A DNA stretch of 64,000 bases from NCBI RefSeq assembly GCF_027942865.1, contig NC_134515.1:30122449-30186448 (forward strand). Direction: 5' to 3'. The position numbers and the translations under genes are program-made. This document shows positions 23,301-36,500 of this stretch, piece by piece. The DNA comes from Odontesthes bonariensis. Taxonomy: Eukaryota; Chordata; Actinopteri; Atheriniformes; Atherinopsidae. The notes below the pieces were generated by a model, which searched no databases, was not told the DNA's origin, and saw nothing but the letters and a program-made list of their open reading frames with translations. Each line of letters starts with the position of its first letter. Position 1 is the first letter of the stretch.

Positions 23301-24433
23301 GGTTATCATCCAACATTGAGCTTTTAAGAGAGAAGAGGCTTTCTTCTGGCTACCGTTCCAAATAAAGCATACTTGTTTGGTCTTTTTTTTAATTGTACTG
23401 TCACAACCTTTAATATTCTGACATCTGTAGAGTCTGAGATTTGGCTCTTGGGGTTTTAGGTAGAATTTGCTGGGATGTCTACTCATTTGAAGATTGGAAT
23501 GTCTTCCACTTGTGAATAATCTTTCTCACTGTAGAATGATAGACTAAAAACTGCCCAAATTGTTTTGAAATTACCCTATAATCCTTCCCAGATTGATGGG
23601 CAGCAACAATTGTTACAATAAAATAATTGCTGAGGAATTATACAAAGCTTCTGAATTGCGGCTTTTTTTTTTTTTTATGCAAATAAAGATTTGGTGTAAT
23701 GTCATGTGTTGTTGTTAATCTGTGGTTGTGTTAACCTAATTTCAAGAGCCAGTAAGGAACGAAAAATATTTTCATCAGCTGCCGATACATAAAATCTTAA
23801 AACTGACGGATGGACACTTTTGTTTTCACATAACAGTACACTTTGGTTTCATTTTAGTTCATCATAAGTTACAATTTTATTTAAATTCAATTTCAGTTCA
23901 TAGATAACTCCAAAAGTGTTGTATTGATACTTCACAAGATATTAAAACAGCAATATTCCTGAAACAAATGGTAACTTTTACTGTTGAATTATAATTTTTC
24001 TCTTCGAAGTTTGATTGATGGGAGAATATCACATGAAAAAGCCCACATAAAGCTATCCAAGAATGGATATAAACGTATTCAAAGACTGATTTATGAAAAA
24101 TCAAATACTAATTTATAAAAATTACATTTACTTAATGATTTCAGTTCTACTCTAAATCTATTAATTTCTCTGCCAGTCATAGCACTTGGGTTAGTAGTGA
24201 AAGTTATTAAAATGTCATTAACTATCACGATTAGTAACTAGCTGCTATCACTGTCAAACTTTGTGACTGAAAGGAAAGAAAGAAAAAAGTTAAACTGACT
24301 TGTTATCGCTTTTCTAAAAGCAATTAAGGATTGGTTGAAAATGATGAAAATATAATCACGGTGGAGAAGAAAGTATACATGATTTCATATCTCACTTACC
24401 ATGTAAAAGCAATATCAGACACAGTATCCTCAT
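19613..24433 (-). CDS. CMRF35/CD300/pIgR-like immunoglobulin receptor, short-tailed
   Basis: Five phase-matched exons: 24400-24433 signal peptide ([11 protein letters not shown]); 22504-22836 V-type Ig domain; 22025-22342 second Ig domain; 19842-19995 stalk; 19613-19736 membrane exon and stop. Predicted 320 residues. Domain 1 has the family marks KYWCRG, an extra cysteine (RNSCEI) and LDDSGVYW, but the usual cysteine after YW is valine. Domain 2 has VTVRC and KYYCFAS. The stalk has one N-glycosylation site (NQT). The membrane exon reads [20 protein letters not shown] with an arginine just before the hydrophobic core and no tyrosine inhibitory motif. Relatives are leukocyte surface receptors. 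An inhibitory role is unlikely without a tail; adaptor pairing is speculative. A decayed copy of its own 5' end lies between domain 2 and the stalk exon, so the last two exons may derive from a second gene. Confidence 0.72.
20105..20866 (-). repeat. Decayed second copy of the Ig-receptor promoter and first exon
   Basis: This aligns by eye over about 0.7 kb with 24405-24985. Shared blocks include TGTTAAAGAGCGC, GCTTTTAGCTTCCT, a CA repeat, AATGGGTCATTGGA, TCTCAAATATTCTGACTTCA and GAATTCTCTGAACATCGAAC. Where the intact copy has ATGAGGATACTG on minus, this copy has ACAGGGATATCTG, so the start codon is gone. It lies inside an intron of the intact gene. Confidence 0.8.
20343..20385. repeat. CA microsatellite
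   Basis: Uninterrupted CA dinucleotides, at the same relative place as the longer CA tract at 24621-24689 in the paralogous segment. Confidence 0.95.
22965..23660 (-). mobile_element. Degenerate Tc1/mariner transposon
   Basis: On the minus strand, 22985-23135 reads [20 protein letters not shown] and then [16 protein letters not shown], the DND and DLNP.E.LW blocks of Tc1 DDE transposases. Upstream sequence to about 23490 continues with phrases typical of the element but is interrupted by stops. It sits in intron 1 of the Ig-receptor gene on the same strand. Ends not resolved. Confidence 0.75.
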
Positions 24434-24619
24434 TTTGATGTTAAAGAGCGCAGTGCGAGATTACAGCTCACAGGAAGTTGTTTAGGTGGACTGTGGGGCT
24501 TTTAGCTTCCTGCACATACGTGTGGTTTACAAAAACTACTTTTGAGTGTTGTTTTGCTTTCATTACTCAGCTGTCTCACCTAAAGTTCTACAAAGAGCTT
24601 TTCCATGCGTTCACACACG

Positions 24620-24693
<74 letters not shown>

Positions 24694-24985
24694 GCTGCTT
24701 ATTCTGTACATGTAGTGCTTTTGTGTTTTTTTCTGACTTACAAACAGTGGACTCAATGGGTCATTGGAGTCTTTCATTGATTTATCAAAACTGAGACAGT
24801 AAAATCTTCTCAAATATTCTGACTTCATGTCATAACTTTTACAGCTGAGTGTTAATGTATCCTCCTACCATCACTGTTTCTTTAGACGCCTTTACACTGA
24901 AGTCAGTCTGTACTGTTTTCATGAGTGTAAGTGAATTCTCTGAACATCGAACAGATTTGTTAGTTTTAAAATCTGACAGCGTGCG
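24434..24985 (-). promoter_or_regulatory. Upstream region of the Ig-receptor gene
   Basis: The DNA immediately upstream of ATG 24433 (minus strand) is conserved with a second copy at 20105-20866, including sequence on both sides of a CA microsatellite. That fits a promoter duplicated with the gene. No transcription start or TATA box was defined. Confidence 0.45.
24621..24689. repeat. CA microsatellite
   Basis: About 34 CA units in the upstream region of the Ig-receptor gene. Open frames running through it are repeat artefacts. Confidence 0.95.
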
Positions 24986-25019
24986 TCATAATAAAAATTT
25001 CGGTGAAACTAATCCATAG

Positions 25020-25370
25020 ACTGGAGAGTAAGATAGGTATAGATCCAGGAAAGCATACAGGAAAATATCTGTATCATTTTCGTTTTTCTCAAACTGAGGA
25101 CGTTGCTGCTCAGCTAAACAGAGTAATCAGGGCTGAAAGGTCTTATTAAGGCAGCTAACCAACAAGCCAATGGTATCTATGAATGACATGCAGAGTTCCA
25201 TCTCAGATATTGGGGAACCTCCCAGAAGGACAGCGTGCAGCTCAACATCAGGGCTTCAGAGTAGAGTGGCCAGAAAGACTCCTTGACTGACAGCTGGAAA
25301 GTTACCCAGAGAAAACTGAATAATTCTGAAAAGCAACATTCTCTGGTGTGAAACAGCAAATGCTGGAATG
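25020..25370. mobile_element. Possible Tc1-like transposon fragment
   Basis: Phrases such as GGCTTCAGAGTAGAGTGGCC and CATTCTCTGGTGTGAAACAG resemble diverged Tc1 transposase-coding sequence seen in fishes. No intact frame remains and no ends were found. Confidence 0.35.
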
Positions 25371-25589
25371 CTTCCTGAATGATTTTACAGGCATGTCTAC
25401 TTCCTGAAATGCGTTCTTTATTTGCTGTGTTGCCATAGAAGGATCTTTCCTTTGCTACAAAGGATTTTTCTAGTCGTCAATAAGTTGTACAACCAAGAAA
25501 CAATCTTTGACCCAACTGCAAAATAGTTGGAGAACTATGTCAATTGAAAGTGATTAACAATAAATGAACTGCCCTTTAAGGCTATACAA

Positions 25590-26300
25590 ATATATATTGT
25601 CACATGGTGTGAGCAGAACCATCTGCAGCTCAACATGACAAAGACAAAGTAACTGGTGGTGGACCTGAGGAGGACCAGGGCTCCAGTGACCCCTGTCAAC
25701 GTGTACCCTGTGGAGGAATATAAGTACCTAGGGATGTACTTGGACAATAAACTGGACTGGACTAAAAATACTGACGCCCTTTACAGGAAGGGCCAGAGCC
25801 TTCTCTATTTTCTGAGGCGGCTGAGGTCCTTCATCTGCCGGACAATGCTGTGGATGTTTTATGAGTGTGTGGTGGCCAGTGCCATCCTCTATGCTGTTGT
25901 GTGCTGGGGCAGCAGACTGAGGCTGAAGGACGCCAACAGACTCAACAAGTTCATCTGGAAAGCCAGCCACGTTGTGGGAGAGAAGCTGAACTCTCCGACA
26001 GAAGTGTCGGAGAGAAGGATGTTGTCCAGAATAAGATCCATACTGGACAACTCCTCAAATCCTCTCCATGATGTGCTGGCCAGCCAAAGAAGCACCTTTA
26101 GTGATAGACTTATTCCCCCCACCATGCTGCACCACAGAGCGCCACAGGAAATCATTCCTGCCATTGGCCATCAAACTGTGTAACTCCTCACTTCATGTAC
26201 AATAATCCAGCTCACCTGACATTTTATTTTGTATCTTTATTTTACTCTATGCTTATATTTTATTTTGTACATTGTTTCGGGGGGGTATTCAATTCAATTC
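25590..26300 (+). mobile_element. 3' fragment of a LINE (L2/CR1/Jockey-type reverse transcriptase)
   Basis: The open frame 25656-26183 (175 codons) has blocks typical of the thumb and C-terminus of fish non-LTR reverse transcriptases: EEYKYLGMYLDNKLDW, YFLRRLRSF, ASAILYAVVCWGS and QRSTFSDRLIPP. The 5' part with the catalytic residues is missing, as in 5'-truncated insertions. It ends near an AATTC-rich simple tail at 26289-26300. Dead on arrival. Confidence 0.85.
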
Positions 26301-26309
26301 AAAAAGCTG

Positions 26310-27510
26310 TAAAGCTTTCATAGTAAAGCCAATAACTCATATGTGTAAAATAAGTGTATAAAAGACAAATTCACTGTTCTCCTATTAAGATTCACTACTT
26401 GTCGTGTTGGTTTTGGAATATGGAAACCACTTTTTGAATATGACAGCACAAGTTAGTTGGACTTGCACTGATACTGCACAAAGAGTTATACTCCTGTTAC
26501 ACACCAGACTTTTTGTGATTTTGCCGCAAAGCCACTAGATGTCACTGTGCAACTGATATTGTGAACACCGCCTGTTGAACACTGCAAAGCCTTCATTGAG
26601 CCACCTCTGACAAAAGACATTGCTTTGTAAGTTACTGGCATTAAAGGCTACTCCCTCATATATGCACTGAGTGTGTGCTTCTCTGGTAGGTACAGAGTGT
26701 GTCCTATTATTCATAGTCATAACCTTTTTAAAATTAAGCTTGCTGAAGGAAAGTTTGCACGGGTGACTTTTCACGGCTCCCATGGTTCCTTGATACAGAG
26801 CTCCTCCCACTGAGCTTTAAAGCCTTCTTGGTGAAATTACAAAGAGGGTTGTTTGCTCACTAAACAAATTACAGAGAACCAAATTTGAGATTTACAAGAC
26901 ATAAAATCTCAAATGTTAAAATGGCTCCTGTTGACTAAAGATAGGTAAAGGAGGACCTTTCAGAAGGTTTCAACTGAAACTGAGTCAAGCGATTTTCAAG
27001 ATTTTCAGACAGTCTTTGCACCACTTCCTCTACCTTTACTCTAAACCTATCTCTTGTCCACTCCTCTTGTCAGTTCTGAATCTTGTTCAACAGGTTACGC
27101 TACTTGCAATGCATTCTGAATTTCCGTAGGATCAGCTCTTTAGGCCTGTTAATGTGCACGCATATGGGCCTCACTTTTCTTTGTAGGTGTTGTCCTCGCC
27201 TTTTTCAACACTTGAATTCATTTAAACAGCTGGATGACTTTAGGACCCAGTGAGAGACACCCAGGGGGCGCGGCAATATTTTTAATCTGACCACAGAACC
27301 TGTTAGCTTACTTGTGCTTCCTCTAAGACAGTTCATATGTTCCGTCACAACAGTTCCTTGATGGTAGAGTTGCAATAGGGAAGTGCGATGCGTAGCAACA
27401 GAGGAGCCACAGCACTCAACACAAGCCCTGGCAACATTACTCCATGATCTGTGGACAGAGACCTTTGTGACCTGTCATGCCTGTGAAAGGTGTCCTGCCT
27501 ACAGCCAACC
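26310..27510 (+). promoter_or_regulatory. PTPN22 upstream region
   Basis: No coding exon was recognised between the LINE fragment and the PTPN22 ATG at 27511. The last 250 bases are moderately GC-richer and include GGGGGCGCGG (27256-27275 region). The 5' untranslated exon and start site cannot be placed. A 91-codon minus frame at 26535-26810 has no recognisable motif. Confidence 0.35.
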
Positions 27511-30500
27511 ATGGAGCAACAGGCCAGGATTCTGAGGAGCATCCTGACCCATCTGGAGAGGCAGGAAACCTTGGACGAGGTGGCATCAGACTGTATTGCT
27601 GGGGAGTTTGAGGTAAGTCAACTTGAATGTTCCATTGTCTGAGGTACTGCTTTTACTTGGACTGTGGATGGAGTCTCAATATAGATGATTTGTTGCATTT
27701 CCATATAAAATGTGTCACATTACTTTGCTGGATGAATCGTAAGGTCAGTGAAAATGAGAGTTCAAGCTTTTCCCTGTATCCAAAAAGCCATGACCGACAT
27801 CATGGGCAGGGAAGTACTCAGCTTTTGTATTAACAGTTCAACTTTATGCTTCCTCTTTGCGCTGATGCTTGTCACTGAAGGCCCATCATTGAGGAAGACT
27901 TGTAGGCAAATTATAACCCCGAACAACTAACAAAGACTTGCAGCTTGTGACAAGCACATGTATACACATGAACAGAAAAATCTCCCTCCGAAGTGTTGAT
28001 GACATCATCTGTGGTCTGCTGCCATGGTGATGAGTGACTTACAAGTGCCTTAGGAGAGCATCGTGTGCTTCACATGCTGCCCCTGTGCTGTCATTTTGGT
28101 CCCACCCCAAACACTCCACAGGAAGGGGTCTGTTGCATCACTTCCTTTAAGGACAAAAGCACTCTGTGGTGTAAAATGCGCAGATGGTCTGAAGGTTTTT
28201 TACAGACTCTGGAACTGCCAGAATAACCTCTGAACAAAAAGACCAGTGTGTCTCAACGGGTCCTGTAAGCGTAGATGTGCCATGAGTTTAAGTGTCAATC
28301 AACTTTGGAAGAAAATAGTCTTGTGAAGCATCAAGTCAGTTTCTTCATCTGGGGCCGATTCCGCAATGTGAAAAAGAAAGTACACCCTCTTTAAAAATTT
28401 TAAGGACACACAAAATCATCTGGTACTTAATTTTAAAACGTGGTCAAATTAAGTAAATGCAACCTGTGATGAATTGCAATGCATGAAATAATACAGTGTG
28501 TCATTATCTATTCAGAAAAACCTAAGCAACCAAATGGTCGAAAACCAGATACTTAAGATTTTAAATTGAGATTGTAAGGAGCAGCCAGTTGTTGCTGATA
28601 GAATACACTTGATTAACTTATCATCAGCAAGTGTGAGTACATACATCAAAGGAGATGTTTTGTCACTGTCCTGGCCTTGAGCACAGGCGCCAAGGAGGAA
28701 AGACATCAGCTATGATTGTAGAAAAGCAATTATTGCTGCCTATCAATCTAGGACGGGTAATATGTCAATTTACAAATTATTTGGAGTCCATTCTTCTACA
28801 GTTTCACACTGCATGATTTTCAAGTGGAAAACATTCAAGACAGCTGCCAATTTTCACAGGAGTGGACGTCCAAGCAAATTTACCTCAAGGTTTGAACATG
28901 CAAAACTTAGAGAAACTGCAGAAAAAACCAAGAGCTTCCTCTCAGACTCTACAGGCCTCAGTTAGCACGTTAAATGTTAAAGTTCACGACAGTACAATTA
29001 GAAAAAGACTGAACTAGTACAGCTTGTTTGAAAGGGTTACCAGAAGAAAGCTCCGTCCCTCGAAAAAGAACCTGATGACACAGCTTAGGTTTAAGTTGCA
29101 TTCAAAACAACCAAAAAGACTTCGGCCACAATGTCCTTCAGACAGACAAGACCAAAGTGGAGATGTTTGGTCACAATGTACAGTGCCACATTTTGCGAAA
29201 ACCCCTCACAGCGTGTAGGTACAAACACCTCATATCTAACTATGCATTGGGATCATACAGTCCCTTACCTGAACAATAATTGAGTAATTGACTTGACCTC
29301 TGTAAATCAAGATTTTCTTGAGTCAAATAAGCTCAAATGTACACCAGTAAATCTACAACAGATAGACTAAAATGAATAGAATCGCGATTGCAATGCAAAG
29401 TAGAGACCTCAACTTTAAGAGAGCTGTGCATAAAACAAATGCCCACAAACCTCAATGAACGGAAGCAACATTATAGAGAAGTGTGGGCCAAAATTTCTCC
29501 ACAACAATGAGAGAGACTGACATCTGCTGAAGGTGGTTTTTCAAGCTGTTATGTTATGTTGTCCATCGAAGATTTTATTGACTTTTTGATTTTAAGCCTG
29601 GTAAGGACCAGATGATATATTTTTTTGACAAAGCAATTTTTTATGAATTGATATTACATGAACACACCTACATTCTACTACTACTACTCTACTACTCAAA
29701 AACGGGGTAACAAAGGAACGGAAACACCATGCAATGCAAAAGAGAGCACTTGTTTGGTGTCTTAAAACTAGTTATTTTCACTCCTCAACTTAGTTTCAAA
29801 GGGCCACTCAAGTACGTGGATCATCATGAATGATTCTAAATGTAGAAGTGCAAAGAATTTCTTTATCTCTGGATTGTATTGTCTGGATTACACAATTTTA
29901 TACAAAATAAGTAAATCTGGATAAATCTCAGTGCACTAGACTGAAAGCCAATATTGGACGGCTGGGATCTTTTGGCCCCTTAGGTTGTGTGCCTTTAAAA
30001 AATGGACATGATAGCTCAGGAACACCTAAAAAAACATTTGTGTCTGAACTAAGTTTGTAGACCGATCCTCAAAATTCCAGTGAAAAACTTATAAAATACA
30101 AAAAAAATAAACATCCAGTGTTTAAAAAAGATTCAGAAACACCTCCACCTTCTTTTGGCCAAAGCTGGTCAAAGATGGGTTGAGGCAAAAATGGGGAATG
30201 TTGACTTTTATATTCTTTTACATCATGGAAGTTGCTTCGACAAGACAAAGAGAAGAAGCAGCAGAGATGAGGGCGTGAGGCTTCAATATGACAGATGGTA
30301 TGGGTAATATTCAAACCCGTGAAGGCACCATTAATGTTGAATGATATAATAACATATTGTAGAGCAACATTTGCTGCCTTTTTCATGGAGGGTCTTACTT
30401 ATTTCAGCAAGACAATGCCAAATCACACTCTGCACATATCACAATATGACATGGTGTCACAGTGAAGGAGTCCAACAGCTAAACTGACCTGGCCCACATC

Positions 30501-33500
30501 CAGATGTACCTTTTATTGAACATAAATATTGTGATACTCTGGTGTTGACACTTACCATGATGCTGAGAGGAAAAAATATATTTTTTCAGTTATAGTTACA
30601 TACTTTTCCTCATATTTAGAAAGAAAACCATTAGCCAAAAAATATTATCACCATTCTGTTGTTATTTTCTTTAGATTTGTTGGCAGTTCTCTCACCATCA
30701 TATTTGTGTTATGAAAATCTGATATCAATACAGAAACATGTCTTTTTTTAAATGATCCTTTAATGATGATAATCCTTTTTTTGCAAGCTTTTAATTGGTA
30801 TTAGCAACTGGTAAAAAAATAAGAATTTCTCTGTTTCAGAATTTGATACGTTTTATTAGTTTTATTTTCAAAAGCAAGTCAGTGTATTCTGTTTTCATTT
30901 ATATTTCACACCATAATCCAATTCTTAAAATGGGGCTTTCCACTTGAAATCTGAATTACTACGAAATTTAAACACAACCTGTCAGACACAAGCTCGGACA
31001 GAGAGTTGAGCTGTAATGAGTTTTGGCCACACACAGGCAGGCACTTTCTTTACGTAACTCTGTCAGCAGTGTGAAATAGCTTTGTTCCCCTGAGTGATAG
31101 ACTGACAAAAAAAGGGTGGAAATTGCATGCCGTGGTTAAACGTACATGCAGTCGATAAAAATGTCTTTTGTGTTTTCCAGAGGTTGAAAAAGCAGTCAAT
31201 GAAGTATCGCATGGACAAGACCTTCCCGACCAAGACAGCAGAAAAGCAGGAAAACGTCAAGAAGAACCGATATAAGGACATCGTTCCCTGTAAGCTTTGC
31301 TTAGAGTGTTTTTTTCTGAAAATTGTGGTTGAGCATAAGCTTCAGCTTTCAATAGTTATGATAATCTCTGAGTTTACGTCAAAGCAGATGTGGCTGCGTC
31401 ACGCGTAACTAAGACTTTGTGACTTTTTCAGCTCTGCCGTACACCTAAAAATATCAAAAATCATGATCTTAAATAGACTTGCTGATACATTAACACTGTG
31501 AAGCGAATATTTCCAATAACTAATCACTTCATGCGTATACAATATTTTATAACCAAATCTAAGGTTTTGGAAACTACATTGTTCTTCTGCTACATAATAT
31601 GTCCCCTGTGACTAAATATGTTGACAGATATGATCCACAGTTTAAAATATGTGTCAGTGTATTTTTCAACTTATTCCATGTGCACATATACTTCTTCCTT
31701 TAGTTGACCACAGCAGAGTAAAGCTCACTTTCACCACAAGTAAAAATGACACAGACTACATCAATGCAAGTTTCATAAAGGTAAATGTGTGAGAAAACTC
31801 CTTTCTATTCATTCAAATAGTATTGCGTATCATACAATACTGTATATACTGTAACTGACAATGTGTTGCGGTGCTTTGTGTTCAGGGTGTGTCAGGGTCC
31901 AGAGCATATGTTGCTACTCAGGGTCCTCTCCCTCACACAGTTGTGGACTTCTTCAGGATGCTTTGGGAATATAAAATTGAAGTAGGTCTTCCTGTTATTT
32001 GTGCTGACTGCCAACAAGGTGTTTGTTTATTGTTTGCCCTCTTTAACTCCCCCACCCACAGCTGAACATCTATTCATTTTATCTTTTGCTCATCTCATCT
32101 TGTGTTCTGGTTCTGCTTTTTTCTTATTTGACTCTCTAGGTCATTGTGATGGCCTGTAGAGAATTTGAGATGGGAAAGGTAACGCTGTCTTTCAATTTCT
32201 TCATTCCCTCAAAGTCTTTCATAGCCTGTCGGCATTAGTATGTGAATCTATAATTAAAATGTAAGAAACAAGGTTCCTTCTTTCTTTCGCTAGAAAAAGT
32301 GTGAGCTCTACTGGCCACAGAAACAAGAGGAGACATTCGTTTGCAAGCCTTTTACAGTTCACTGTGTGAGTAAATTCATATTTCACACTTTCCTACAACT
32401 GTGCTAAAACGTATGCTGACATTATAATTTAGTCTTATCTACATCTGGCACCTACAGTATGGTACTATTACAACAGGAAAGATATTCCCACTATCTTATT
32501 TTTAAAACAGCTAGAATAAGCAACCATCTTAAACTAAGCTGTTGCCTTTTTGTTTTTTTTCTTACAGGAGTCTGAGGAAAATAAAGGAGACTATGTGACG
32601 AGGACGTTAAGGTTGACTTATTGCAACGTAAGCACTGACTGTGAGAAAGAATAATTGTCAGGGCAATTCTCCTGAGACAAGTAAAAGATAACCAGCTGGT
32701 GTTTCGCTGACAGCTGCAAAGAATTAGGGCGGTCACTAAAATCTTAGAAAATCTTTTGTCACATCTGACCTTTTAGAGACGGGCTCTGCTGATTTATGAT
32801 TTATGTGAATGCGTGTGTCATGAGCCGATATATAAGCCCGCTTATAAATGTGTTCTTAAAAAAGGCTTGCATTGTGACTTCAACTTTTATGTTTTAAAAC
32901 TTCTTCCTATTTTGTCATGTTTTTTCAGTGCAGCCGCACTTTGAAACAGCTGCACTATGTCAACTGGCCAGATCACGGCGTGCCGGACACCATTCCTCCC
33001 ATTATGGACATGCTGCATGAGATGCGCATCTACCAGGACCACGATGGCATCCCAATCTGCATCCACTGCAGGTCAGGCTTTCTTATAGAACTTGTCTTGG
33101 TTGTGCTGATTGTTGTTGTTGTTTTTTTTTTTATATAACAAAATGTCTCAAATGCATCTTTTTTTCTTAAAAAAGTCTGTTACAATGACTGGGCTTCCAA
33201 TATCACACAATATAAGACAGAACACAGAACAGTTTTAAATTAACACTGAACAGTAATTCAAGCTGCTCTAAGGCTCTTCTATGTGAGTAATTATACTGTT
33301 AAACTCCTATTTTATTTGGCACTGATGGTGGAATTGCATTGTTAGGGAAAAAAAGCATATAATCTTAGATTCCAAAAAGTCCTTATACTGGCTCCAAATT
33401 CTGCTTAACGTTAGTGTTGGTAAACAAATCCGACTCCATATGGCGTTCCACAGGGTTTCATACGTGGGTCACTCCTATTCTCACTGTACATGCTCCTATT

Positions 33501-36500
33501 CTTCCTTACCCTCCATGTTGATAATATGATTAACCCCAAGTAACTGTGTAGATAACTCGCAGTTTGACTAGCCACTCAAAAAGCATTTCAAGCTCAATGA
33601 AGAATAAGGATGGTAAATCGAATTGAAATAAATAATATTTTTGTTATTATTATTAGAGGATGAAGTCTCACAATGGAAAACTTGTATTTCTCGTTTGATT
33701 TTCATTATGAATCCAAGTTGAAATTGCTTTGTTTATTTACTGAAACTATTTCAAACTAGCTACAAGCCAAATGTAAGTTTTCAAATGAAATTAAGCATAT
33801 AAAAGTGGAAGCATGTCAGGATCTTGTTAATATGCTATAAATGTATTGCTTTGGATTATAACGTTTTAACTTGCATTTTGTGGATATTGAAACAAAATGT
33901 TTAGTGAGACGGTCTTCAGAATTTTTCTTAAGTAGCTACCCCCCTCCTTCACAGCCTTTCATCAGAACTTTTGAAGGTGCAATGGAAAATTAAGTTTCTC
34001 ATTGTCGCATGCTGCAAAATGTTCCTGTTCCACTCCTATGTGTGAAAACTGTATAACAAGCCAATTAAACTTTTGCTTTTGATTGACTCGTTACTTTGGC
34101 AGCGTGTTATCTGTGGGCAGTGTGTGCATGTCCCCTATGTCAGGCTTTCAGGTACCTCCTCTGTCTCTTTTTGACAGGAAATACGTGTAGGTGGTTAGCC
34201 AGCGACCTAATATACTTTGAAGTGCATGTGTGTGCATTCCCCCTGAATTATTTCAGCACTTCATGCTTTTGCTCTTTTTAAAAATTATCAACTGAAAATT
34301 ACAGCACGTTACACTGAAGAATATTGACTTGCATCATTCCAGACAGAAAAATGCCTGTGTGTGTTTTGTGCTCGACAACAGTTAAATATTTCTGTGAATC
34401 GGCGCGATCAACTCGTTTTTGAGTTTATATGATCAAGGCCCCAAGGCTGTAAAGAAGGCTTGCTGATAGATGAGAGCAACTTAGTGTGAGGCTCGTTGTT
34501 CCACCTGAGTGATACGGAAAATGAGTTTCATTGCATTTTCTGTTGTGGTTTTTAATCAGTAACAACATTCAAATTAGAAACAACTATTGTTTTCAAAAAA
34601 TAGGAGGGATACACATACTTGCATGGCATAACGACATGCTGCATGTATTCTTTTGGCTTTCTGTGTTACTTAAAAAATACGTTACCCCCACCTCTGAAGT
34701 AGTTTACCTTCAGAAGACACAGCTAGTTTGAAGGTTGCTGTCAATGGCTTTAAAAAAAAAAAATCCTAAAGCTGCTGTTTTAGATAAGGAATTATTGACT
34801 GGAAGGAAAGTACGAGAGTACATTCAACTGGAAACACTGTGAAGGAAGAGTCTTTAGCTGGCAATGTCTTATGTAAAGGTGTTCAAAGTGTCACAAAGGT
34901 CTTTCATCTTGGAAACTTTTGCAGCTAAGTAAAGATTACTCAGGCATGGAAACTAGACATCATCACGTAAGACATATTTGTGGACAACAAAGGTCAACCT
35001 GCTGACGAATCAAACTTTAATATTCATCTGTGTATGAAACAGTAATGAAACCATTTCAATTGTAGACATTTTTTAGCCCTTAATATAAAAATGCCATGTT
35101 TTGCTGCTGTGGACAAAAGCAGGTATTTGACACTGGGTCATGAGTTTTGGTTGTTTATTGCATTTAGTTCCAAGTTTTTAAGTAAAACATCTGCTGTGTG
35201 TTTTGTGATCTTTGTAGGTTGGTCTTTAAGCAAGAACTGTAACTTCCAAAAAAAAAAAAGATCAATGACAATTTTTAAAAATATCTTGTTTGGAGGATTT
35301 TTTCTTTTTTGTTTGTTTGGTGGAATTTACTGAAGTGTAAAAAGAGTTACATAAAAATGTCCTTGTTGGTGCTAAGCCCGGTGTTCAAACTGTGATTTTA
35401 GTGCTGGCTGTGGGAGAACAGGAGCCCTCTGTGCCATTGATTATACATGGAACCTACTGAGGAAGCAGGTAAGATATTCTGACCAAACACTTTCTGCCAT
35501 TATTCTTCAGACCGATTTAAAAAATAAAATCTTCTGTTCTATCTTTTTTGTGCTTGTTTCTAGATGATCACTTCGGATTTTAATATTTACCATTTAGTTC
35601 AAGACATGAGAACCCAGAGGCCCTCTGTGGTGCAGACCAAGGTAATGTGAAATATTCCAACTAGCTGGACTGCATTTCAGGCTATTAATGTCAATGTCAC
35701 TTTCATCCATCCTTTGCCTTTTGTTTATTTGTGTTTTGTGCATCATGCCCCAAGGCCATTTCTCCTAACAGAGCAGGTTTCTCTTGTTTAACCACAGGAA
35801 CAATATCTGCTCGTCTACAGAACCATCAAGTTACTGTTTCAGAGATATTTGCACTCCATGGATGCACACACCTACCAAAATGAGGTGAGCAACTACAGCA
35901 AAACTCCCTTTTGAATCAGGCGGGAACAGATGACCAAATGTCCAAAAAGCCTACGTTTAAAGATTACTCACTACTTTAAGAAGTTGAATTGTCAGGGGAT
36001 AAAAAAATCTCCTACTTTCTTTTCTTAAGCCCCTTTGCTTGACCTTTCTGGAGACCACTCTGGGATTAAGGAAAGGTGGTCGAAAAAAATTCTTAACAAC
36101 TAAGGAAAAAGATGACGCTGCTGCAAAGAGAATCAAGCAAACATGATTCTTTTTTTTTTTAAATTCCACAGAAAGCATGTAAAGCATGTTGAGCACTTCA
36201 CTTATCATCTTGCTGTTTATTCCCCTTTTGAACACAGACAGAACTGAACAGACTGAGCAGACAGTCACAGGGACCGACGAGCACAACACAGAGGAAGAAT
36301 TCTGAGCAAATAAAGAATGAATTACGCAAAAAAAAAAAAAAACAACCTAAATACATAAAAAAAGCAGAACTAAGTGCATGTGATCATGCACTTGTGCACC
36401 ACCCTGCTAAATCCTCCACAGGGTCTTTTGCTTGGTCAACCTGCCCTTTACTAACAGATACCTGGAAACACTTGTCCTCCTCTGTGAGAATCAAATTTTC

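Noticed and set aside
24478-24828. Thr-His and Cys-Val repeat proteins
   Set aside because: Translations of the CA microsatellite.
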